NCBI RefSeq assembly: GCF_002777975.1
Contig: NZ_NGVS01000029.1
Location: forward strand, 62,001-126,000
Reading direction: 5' to 3'
Origin: Shewanella carassii
GTDB taxonomy: Bacteria; Pseudomonadota; Gammaproteobacteria; Enterobacterales; Shewanellaceae
Length of the DNA stretch: 64,000 nt
Below are positions 17,247 to 26,100 of this stretch, piece by piece. Each line of letters starts with the position of its first letter. Position 1 is the first letter of the stretch. Both the position numbers and the translations under genes were made by a program. A model generated the notes under the pieces. That model was not told the origin of the DNA, did not search any database, and worked only from the letters and a program-made list of their open reading frames with translations.

Positions 17247-18086
17247 TCAGCGGGAGCATTTTGTCGTCTCGGGGGCGGGAGTCTCAAGTGGCTTGGTTTT
17301 CAAGCGGTGCCAGGCGCTCAACGCCAACAGATACAGGGTCGCCACCACAAACGCCAGCACAGTTCCCCAGGCAATGCCGAGCAGCGGATAGAGCCAGCTC
17401 ACCGCAATCACATAACACATGAGTGACCCCAGGCCTCTGGGATAATGCTTGATAATGGTTTGTGCCTGCGGCGCACCATAGGCCAGATGAATGATCAACA
17501 AAAACGGATAAAGCGTAATGGGGAAGGCGGCCAGAATACCGGCCTGAGCCGGCGTCAGCAGTTTGGCAGCCGCCGTGACCAACAGCACTATCATGGCGGC
17601 CGCCGCAGCCCTAAGCAGCAATACCAGTGGGCTGAGTCGAACGGGCTTGGCTACTGTAGCGTCCGGTATTTTGGCAAGCACCAAACCCACAAGCACAATC
17701 GCCAGCAGCAGCGCCAGGCTTCCACCGAGGAGATTAAGATTCAACAGACTCAGAAGATAGCCACTGAGGCCAAAGGCCAGCAATCCCAGCCCTGAACCCA
17801 GCAGTGCGACTAACGGCAGTGGCCGCTCGCCGCCGAGACGAATACCCAGGGCATAACCACAAATCAGCAGCAACGAAGCGATAAAACCGGACAAGGCCGC
17901 GGTGGCACTGGCGGCAGCAAAGGGCTCACCCAATTCAATGCCGATAAAAAACAGTGCGATAGCCGTACCAAGCGGATAGCCGGACAAAATACCCGCCACT
18001 CTGGGGCTGACCCGCTCGGCCACCAGCGACAGGCCCACCACGGCTATGATGGCGGTAGCTATTTTGGCGAGTAACAGGCTATCCAT
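17247..18086 (-). CDS. Integral membrane protein with two internal repeats
   Basis: 279 residues with about nine to ten membrane helices covering nearly the whole chain. Two halves carry a similar motif (SPRVAGILSGYPLGTAIALFF near residue 27 and TPAQAGILAAFPITLYPFLL near 180), which indicates an ancient internal duplication typical of transporters. The AGIL-x-x-P pattern recalls GlpM-like membrane proteins, but I am not confident of a family. The C-terminal tail is short, polar and probably cytoplasmic. It is followed upstream, 16 bases away on the same strand, by an NlpC/P60 lipoprotein gene, so both are probably in one operon. Confidence 0.7.
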   Translation of the reverse strand: MDSLLLAKIATAIIAVVGLSLVAERVSPRVAGILSGYPLGTAIALFFIGIELGEPFAAASATAALSGFIASLLLICGYALGIRLGGERPLPLVALLGSGLGLLAFGLSGYLLSLLNLNLLGGSLALLLAIVLVGLVLAKIPDATVAKPVRLSPLVLLLRAAAAAMIVLLVTAAAKLLTPAQAGILAAFPITLYPFLLIIHLAYGAPQAQTIIKHYPRGLGSLMCYVIAVSWLYPLLGIAWGTVLAFVVATLYLLALSAWHRLKTKPLETPAPETTKCSR

Positions 18087-18102
18087 CTCCCTTCTCCCGA
18101 CA

Positions 18103-18618
18103 CTAGAGCAGGCGCCTGGCCTGCCAATACTTTTGCTTCCAGTAGCTGTTATCCAGCGATGAGATCATCACCCCCTGACTGGTAGAGGCGTGCATAAACT
18201 CATTGTTACCTATGTAGATCCCCACATGGCGGCTACTCCAGCCAGTCTTGAAGAACAGGAGATCGCCCACCTTGAGCTGACTTTTCTTGACCGCAAACCC
18301 CAGCTTGCGCTGTTCATCCACGGTGCGCGGCAGCATGATGTCGCTCAATCGCCGGTAAGTCAGGCTGACAAAGCCCGAACAGTCGACACCTCGCTTGCTC
18401 ATGCCTCCCAAACGATAGGGAACCCCATGCCATTCTCGCTGCATCGTCAGCAGCCGCTGCTGTGACAAGGGCGCTTGCTCAGAGCGCTTGGCTTCGGACT
18501 CAGTGCCCACTTGGGGCTTAGCCACTGTAGCCGGAGCGGAAACAGGATCGGGACGACCGGAACAGCCACTCAGGGCGCCCAACAACAGGAATGTCGCCAA
18601 TATCTGCCACAGCTGCAT
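18103..18618 (-). CDS. NlpC/P60 family lipoprotein (Spr/MepS-like)
   Basis: 171 residues with a lipoprotein signal (FLLLGALSGC, cysteine at about residue 19) and an NlpC/P60 papain-like peptidase domain over the last 115 residues. The catalytic cysteine is in DCSGFV, the histidine in RHVGIYIG, and the third polar position in EFMHAST. Such enzymes cleave murein cross-links between D-Glu and meso-DAP or between meso-DAP and D-Ala, allowing cell-wall expansion in the periplasm. Length and architecture match Spr/MepS. It is the first gene of a two-gene unit with the membrane protein downstream. Confidence 0.88.
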   Translation of the reverse strand: MQLWQILATFLLLGALSGCSGRPDPVSAPATVAKPQVGTESEAKRSEQAPLSQQRLLTMQREWHGVPYRLGGMSKRGVDCSGFVSLTYRRLSDIMLPRTVDEQRKLGFAVKKSQLKVGDLLFFKTGWSSRHVGIYIGNNEFMHASTSQGVMISSLDNSYWKQKYWQARRLL

Positions 18619-18747
18619 GCACTTTCCAACTCAGATGCCATTGAAGAACCCCTAATGTGCAATAAGCCGCCGCTATTTGCAAAAATCGGACACCTGCTCC
18701 AGGCTATCCTCTGGTCAGCAACCTCATGACTCAAGGATGAGCAAACT

Positions 18748-19239
18748 ATGATGCTTGAATTCACACCTCAGTCCCCATTGTCGGCCTCAATGGCCACGGC
18801 CGCCGACACAGCTTTTATCCAAAAAGTCTTCAACTCCTGCCGCTGTTATTTTCTGCACCTGGGCCTACCCGAGGAGATGGCTCAGGTGCTGTTGTTACAA
18901 CAGTTTCAGCTGCAACAAGCCTGGTTCCAGAATCACTATCCCAATGCCATTACCCAAATACTCCGGGTGCAAGAGCAAGCGGCAGGAATACTCACCCTAA
19001 ACACAGGTACTGAAGCACTGCATATTCTGGATATGGCTTTGTTACCTGAGTATCGGGGACAAGGCCTGGGCAGCGAATTGCTGAACGCCATTCAATCTCT
19101 GGCCCAGCTAAACCAACTGGCGGTGTCCCTGATGGTCGCCAAGGACAATCCGCAAGCGAAAAAACTGTACTTAAACCAAGGTTTTGTTACCCAGGATGTT
19201 ACCGAGACTCACGAATTGATGCGTTGGGCACCTCACTAA
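18748..19239 (+). CDS. GNAT-family N-acetyltransferase
   Basis: 163 residues with the GNAT core: a beta-strand leading to LDMALLPEYRGQGLGSELLNAI, where RGQGLG is the acetyl-CoA pyrophosphate loop, followed by VSLMVAKDNPQAKKLYLNQGF (motif B). It transfers an acetyl group from acetyl-CoA to an amine; the acceptor is unknown. Two adjacent ATG codons are possible (18748 or 18751), with AAGGATGAG upstream. It is divergent from the NlpC/P60 lipoprotein gene and followed by a 226-base gap. Confidence 0.85.
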   Translation: MMLEFTPQSPLSASMATAADTAFIQKVFNSCRCYFLHLGLPEEMAQVLLLQQFQLQQAWFQNHYPNAITQILRVQEQAAGILTLNTGTEALHILDMALLPEYRGQGLGSELLNAIQSLAQLNQLAVSLMVAKDNPQAKKLYLNQGFVTQDVTETHELMRWAPH

Positions 19240-19465
19240 CTATCGACTTACGACCACCAAAGACACCATACCTTTGCTATTAACTCCACTCCGGCAAACT
19301 TCTATCCACCTCTCATTAAAACGCAGTGACCAACTTGTTATTTCCGGACTTGTGTACCAGTGTTTATGAAGACCTATCACTGCCTCGCAGCGACACCTCT
19401 AGGTAAATGGACTTCATCAAGAGGGCTTGCTCAAGCCAAGCCTTCATTTTCAAGGAGTGAATATC

Positions 19466-20047
19466 ATGGCAGACAACTTTATCGGCGAAATTCGTATGGT
19501 GGGCTTCAACTATGCTCCGCCAGGTTGGGCACTGTGCGACGGACAGACAATGAGCATTGCCAGTAATACGGCTTTATTCTCTTTATTAGGCACTATGTAT
19601 GGCGGTGATGGAGTAAGCACCTTTAAGCTGCCGGATCTTCGCGGCCGGGTACCCGTCAGCTTTGGCCAGAGTCCAGGCACCAGTTTCTACAATCAAGGGC
19701 AGATGCTTGGAGCCGAGGGGACCAATCTGACAACAGCCCAGTTGCCCGCCCATAACCACGCCATTGACTCAAACCAGATCAATGCCAGTGTCAGCCCACT
19801 GGCATCCACCGTCAGCGGCACCACTGATGAGCCTGGTCCCAATACGGTACCGGCAAAGATTGCCAGCGGCCTCAATGCGCTGGAAGCATACAGCACCACG
19901 GCGAACACCAGTACGAAACCGTCACCAGTCAGCTTAAATGGCAACACAAACACAACGGGCAACAGTGACACTGTCGACTTGCGCCAGCCGTTAACCGTGG
20001 TGAACTTCATCATAGCTTTGGAAGGCATTTACCCTCCCAGAACATAA
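19466..20047 (+). CDS. Tail-collar (microcystin-dependent protein, MdpB-like) protein
   Basis: 193 residues from ATG 19466, preceded by CAAGGAG; an upstream in-frame start at 19427 has no such site. The sequence begins MADNFIGEIRMVGFNYAPPGWALCDGQ and continues with LFSLLGTMYGGDG and FKLPDLRGRVPVSFGQ. This is the phage-tail-collar fold found in MdpB-type proteins, which are often several per genome in Shewanella and relatives. There is no signal peptide. Its role in bacteria is not established; a surface or phage-tail-like structure has been suggested for the family. The next gene downstream encodes a giant surface protein, so the two may be functionally linked. Confidence 0.85.
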   Translation: MADNFIGEIRMVGFNYAPPGWALCDGQTMSIASNTALFSLLGTMYGGDGVSTFKLPDLRGRVPVSFGQSPGTSFYNQGQMLGAEGTNLTTAQLPAHNHAIDSNQINASVSPLASTVSGTTDEPGPNTVPAKIASGLNALEAYSTTANTSTKPSPVSLNGNTNTTGNSDTVDLRQPLTVVNFIIALEGIYPPRT

Positions 20048-20057
20048 AGCATCACAA

Positions 20058-20096
20058 TCAACGGCAGTTGGAAGTGTGCTTTCCCGCTGCCGTTGA
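20058..20096 (+). terminator. Intercistronic hairpin before the giant surface protein gene
   Basis: TCAACGGCAG and CTGCCGTTGA form a perfect 10-pair stem around a 19-base loop, starting 11 bases after the tail-collar stop. No T-run follows, so it is more likely an attenuating or RNA-stabilising hairpin than a strong terminator. It would let the short upstream gene be expressed more than the 7-kb downstream one. Confidence 0.45.
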
Positions 20097-20138
20097 ATTG
20101 CTCAAGCTAACACCAGACTATTCAGGGCTGCCAAAACC

Positions 20139-23100
20139 ATGAACTCTTTAATACGGATATTAAGCCTGGTGACATTGTTGCTTTTACCATTTGTACAAGC
20201 AAAGAGTGTCACAGAACTAGGGGCAAAGGCTGAGCTCATCTTGGTCGATGCCACAATCTCTCAATATCAAACCTTGCTGGAACAGGCATCTACCACGGCC
20301 CTCACCTCTAGACCCATTACCAAATTGACCGAACTCAACGCCTTGATAGCCCAAGACAAGAAGTACTCGGGTTTACACTTGATCACTCACGGTCAAAGCG
20401 GCGAAATACTGTTGGCGGGTCACAAGTTGGCGCCACGGGAACTGGCCACCCAGTTGGATCAACTGCTATTACCGGGTGCCCCCCTCTATCTGTACGCCTG
20501 TAACTTGGCTCAGGATCCAAAGGGTCAAGCCTTTGTCGATAATCTGGCCTCGATTTTAGCCCGGCCCGTATTGGCCTCAATCAACGCCACAGGCAACAAG
20601 CGTCTTGGCGGTGATTGGCAACTCGAATACTCCACATCCTCGGCCATTGCAGCCAGGACATTGTTTTCCGGTGACGTGAGAGGGTTTAATACACTATTGT
20701 CCAACACAGCTTACGAATTCTCCGATGGGGATGCGGTTACCCTCACCAATGCCGCCGCCGCGCTATCGAATGACAACACTTTCACCCTAGAGTTGTGGGC
20801 CAACCTTCCCAGCGTTTCCGGCGTTATCAATCTGATGGATATTACCGGTACTGCCGACGCGGGCGGCTTTGTTCTCGTCAATGGCCTATTGACGGTGGAT
20901 TTAATTAACGATTTCGGTAATTTAACCCAGAGCAATCCTATTCCGCTCAGTATCAACACTTGGTATCACTTCGCCTTTGTCTTCGACAGCGGTCAATGGA
21001 GTTTTTATGTCAATGGCCAATCCTATGGTAGTGGCATCCCAGACAATGGTGGCAATAACACAGTGCCGGATTATCAAGCGGCAAACGTCAACAACCTGGT
21101 CGCCGGTCTTCAAAATCATGGTTCGGTAAACAACTTTACCGGCAAAATAGATGACATCCGCCTTTGGAGCACGGCGCGGACTCAAACCGAAATTCAAAAT
21201 AACCGCCAGCTCGAGCTGGCGGGCAATGAAACCGGCTTGATTGGCTACTGGAAACTCAACGAAACCAGCGGCACAGTTGTCAATGACAGCCAAACCAATG
21301 GTTCCATACTCCAGGGAAGCAGCAGTGGTGTTACATTAGCTGTCGCCGGGGCCTTTAGCGTCAATCAAAGCCCAACAGATATCTCGCTTTCCAACAACTC
21401 AGTCAGCCAAAGCGGCGGCAGCAATGCTGTGGTGGGCACCCTGACAACCACGGATGCCGATGTTGGTGACAGTTTCAGTTATGCCTTGATTGCCGGTAGT
21501 GGTGACACCAACAATAGCAGCTTCAATCTCAGTGGTGACTCCCTCAGGGCCAACAATGCCTCTACTTTGACCGGCGGCAGTTACAGCATCCGGGTGCAGA
21601 CGACAGATTCAGGCAATGCCACATTTGAAAAAGCCTTTAGCATCACAGTGGTAGATGACCTTGCTCCGGAAGTGACCGGCATGACTGTCGATGGCTCACC
21701 CGCAGATACCGCAACCAGCATCAGTTACACAGTTAGTTTCAATGAATTGGCCAGTAATATCTCGACCGACGATTTCAGCCTGACCACTACAGCTAGCGCG
21801 GCCGGTAACATTGCGTCGGTATCCGCCAGCTCAGGCACCAGCGTTACTGTCACTATCAACAATATCAGCGGGAATGGTTCGCTGCGCCTGGATCTGAAAG
21901 CAGCAACCAACATCAGCGATGCTCAGGCCAACACAGGTCCGGCTGCCTACACCTCTGGCGATGTTCATACTGTTGCCGTCCCAACTGTTCCCGGCGCCCC
22001 CATCATAGGCACGGCTTCGGCCTTGGATGGCCAAGCCGTGGTCAACTTCTCGGCGCCGGCAAGTGATGGTGGTTCTGTGATTACCTCATACCAAGTGACT
22101 TCATCTCCAGGCGGGATCACCGCCAGTGGCGCCAACTCGCCGATAGGGGTTACAGGCCTGACCAACGGCACAAGTTATACCTTTACTGTGCAGGCCATCA
22201 ATGCCGTGGGTACAAGCTCGCCATCCGCACCATCCAACTCGGTAGTTCCAAAGGCAAACCAGACCATTAGCTTCAGCAACCCGGGGGCGCAGGACTTTGG
22301 CAGCGCGCCAACCCTTACCGCCACCGCCAGTTCAGGGTTGGCGCCTGTGTTCAGCTCCACGACCACAGGGGTCTGTAGCATCACAACTACCGGCACACTC
22401 AGCTTTGTCAGTGCGGGCAGTTGCAGCATTAACGCCGACCAAGCCGGGGACAGCAGCTACAATGCGGCGCCCACAGTGACCCAGAGCTTTACGGTCAATG
22501 CCGTGGTGCCCGGAGCGCCCACGTCCGTCAACGCCGTTGCCTCTGATGCCAGCGCCACGGTCAGTTTCAGTGCCCCGGCAAGTACCGGCGGCGCGGCGAT
22601 CAGCAGTTATACCGTCACCTCAAGCCCGGGTGGCCTTACCGCCAGCGGCGCCGGTTCGCCACTGACGGTCACTGGCCTGAGCAACGGCACCGACTATAGC
22701 TTTACCGTCAGCGCCAGCAACACAGCGGGTACGGGCCCGGCCTCGAGCGCCTCCAATACTGTGACCCCCAAGGCCAACCAGAGCATCAGCTTCAACAACC
22801 CGGGGGCGCAGAGCTTTGGCACCACGCCAACCCTTACCGCCACCGCCAGCTCAGGACTGACGCCTGTGTTCAGCTCCTCGACCACTGGGGTCTGTACCAT
22901 CACGGCCTCCGGCACCTTAACCTTTGTCACCACGGGTAATTGCAGTATCGATGCCGATCAGCCCGGAGACAGCAGCTACAATGCGGCGCCAACTGTGACC
23001 CAGAGCTTTACGGTCAATGCCGTGGTGCCAGGAGCGCCCACGTCCGTCAACGCCGTTGCCTCTGATGCCAGCGCCACAGTCAGTTTCGCAGCCCCCGTCA

Positions 23101-26100
23101 GCAGTGGCGGCGCCGCGATCAGCAGCTATACCGTCACCTCAAGCCCAGGCGGCCTCACCGCCAGCGGCGCCGGATCGCCCCTGACGGTCATTGGCCTGAG
23201 CAACGGCACCGACTACAGTTTTACCGTCAGCGCCAGCAACACTGCAGGCACGGGCCCGGCCTCAAGCCCCTCCAATACTGTGACCCCCAAGGCAAGCCAG
23301 AGCATCAGCTTCAGCAACCCGGGGGCGCAGAGCTTTGGCAGCGCGCCAACCCTTACCGCCACCGCCAGTTCAGGGCTGACGCCTGTGTTCAGCTCCACGA
23401 CCACTGGGGTCTGTACCATCACGGCCGCCGGCACCTTAACCTTTGTCACCACGGGCAGTTGCAGTATCGATGCCGATCAGCCCGGAGACAGCAGCTACAA
23501 TGCGGCGCCAACAGTGACTCAGAGCTTTACAGTTAATGCTGTGGTGCCGGGTGTGCCGACGTCTGTCAGTGCTGTCGCGGCCGATGCCAGCGCCACGGTC
23601 AGCTTCAGCGCCCCGGCAAGTACCGGCGGCGCGGCGATCAGCAGCTACACTGTCACCTCAAGCCCGGGTGGTTTCACCGCCAGCGGCGCCGCCTCACCGC
23701 TGACAGTTAGCGGCCTGAGCAACGGCACCGGCTACAGCTTTACCGTCAGCGCCAGCAACATAGCAGGCACAGGCCCGGCCTCGAGCCCCTCCAATACTGT
23801 AACCCCGGAGCCGGATAACAAGGCCCCCAGTATTTCAGGCACTCCAGTCGGCAGCGTAGATCAGGATAGTTATTACAGCTTTATCCCCACCGCCACAGAT
23901 CCGGATCAAGATCCTCTGACGTTCAGCATCAGCAACAAACCGGCCTGGGCCAGTTTCAACACGGCAAGCGGCGAGCTCAGTGGTACTCCACTGCGGGAGC
24001 ATGTAGGCATGAGTAACAACATCATTATTCGAGTCTCGGATGGTGCGCTCAGCACAGATTTGGCGCCCTTTAGTGTGGAAGTCAAGGCTGTCAATCAAGC
24101 GCCACAGGCCAACCACGACCGGATAACCCAAGCCTTCAGCCAGGAAAATAGTTATTTGCTCGATGTACTGGCCAACGACAGTGACCCGGATGACGATCCG
24201 CTGACGATTGTGGATATCAGCACCAGCCTGGGCACTGCAACTGTACTGGGAGATAAGCTGCAACTGACAGTGCCGGAAAACTTCAATGGTCAGGTGCGAC
24301 TCAGCTACAGCATCACGGACGGAGAGTTTTATGACAGAGCCAAGGTGAGCTTCAGCATAGAAGGCAGTAATCCAGAAGCCCCCGTCATCAATATCCCGGC
24401 CGATGTCACAGCCAACGCCACAGGTCTGTTTACCCGGGTAAACTTGGGTCGGGTCGGCGCCATCGACAGCGATGACAACCCCATTCCGGTATCCTTGTTG
24501 AACGGCTTCCCGTTTTTTGCTCCCGGCCAACATTTGGCTTACTGGAAAACCACAGATGGCAAGGGGGTAAGTGCCACAGCGTCGCAGTTGGTTACCGTGT
24601 ACCCCAGGATTAACCTGGGAGCCTCGAAAACTGTCGCCAACTTCACTCAAGTGCAGGTGCCGGTTTTACTCAACGGCTCGGCCCCCGAGTATCCGATGGA
24701 AATCCGCTACAGTGTCAGCGGCGATGCGATTGCAGGTCAAGACCATGACCTTGCAAGCGGAAGCCTGCTCTTGAGTCAGGGAATGTCCACCAGCCTGGAG
24801 TTCAATGTTTTTGCCGACTTGACCGCCGGGCAACAAAAATCGCTGACAATCACCCTGGACGACGGCCAAAACCCCGGGCACAACGCCGCTACTGAAATAC
24901 GCATCAGTAACAATAATCTGGCGCCCAACCTCAGCTTGAGCGCCAGTCAACAGGGTGAAATGCGCTCCAGTGTCAGCAGCTCGGATGGCTTGGTAACGGT
25001 AACGGCAGAAGTCGCTGCCCCCAACCCGGCAGACAACATCAGCCTCAGTTGGTCCAGCGAGCCAGCGATGACAAACCTCTCGACCTCAACAAACGAGTTC
25101 ACCTTTGACCCCGCAGTGCTGGCTCCAGGGATTGTGACGCTGACATTGAACGCCATGGACGATGGTTCCCCCCAACTGGGAAGCAGCAAGAGTCTCAAGC
25201 TATTGCTGCTGGCACAGCTACCGACTCTTGGGGAAACAGACGCCAACAACAACCGTTTACCGGATAGTGCCGAAGGCTATGGCGATCCGGACGGCAATGG
25301 TATTCCGGCCTATCTGCAGGGCGATCACCCCTGTAATGTGATCCCCGAACAGCTCAGCCGCCCCAATAGCTACCTGGCCGAGGCGCAACCCGGCATCTGC
25401 TCCCGTAAGGGGCTGCTAGGTCTGCAGCGGCTGGATAAGGGTATTGAGCTGGAAGATGGCTCAATGTTGCCAGATGACAGTGAAGGGAAAATTGTCGGAG
25501 GTTTATTCGACTTCGAACTCGAGGGCAGCGAGTATGGCGGCAGTGTCAGCATAGTGATCCCGCAAGTTCAGGCGATACCGGCACAAGCTCAATACCGTAA
25601 ATATGTCGCTTCCGGCTGGCAGGAGTTTGTAACAGATGCCAACAATCAGGTATTTAGCAGCGCGGGAGAACCCGGATATTGTCCACCAATGGGCGATGCC
25701 AGCTGGCAGAGTGGCCTCACTGAAGGTCATTGGTGTGTGCAACTGCTTATTCAGGATGGTGGCCCCAACGACGGTGACGGCCAAGCCAATGGCACCATAG
25801 TCGACCCGGGCGGCGTTGCCGTGAAGCTGTCAGCCAACCAAGCCCCCATCGCCCAGGCTGACAGCTTTAGTTTGCCATGGAATCAGCAACATCTGCTGGA
25901 CGTACTGGCCAACGATAATGATGCCGATAACGACAGCCTCTATCTGGTGCAGGCCAGTGTCTCTATCGGTGAGATCAGTGTCAGTGACGACAAGCTCAGT
26001 CTGATGTACACGCCGCCGGAAGACTTTATCGGCAACGCACAGCTGAGTTATACCGTCAGCGATGGCATGGGTGGTACGGCAATGAGCCATGCAGAGCTGG

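Noticed and set aside
21980..23810. CRISPR-like or non-coding repeat array
   Set aside because: The 519-base repeats are in frame and encode fibronectin-III and Ig-like modules.
23835..24650. 271-residue frame antisense within the giant surface protein gene
   Set aside because: No motif, inside strongly coding repeat-domain DNA on the other strand.
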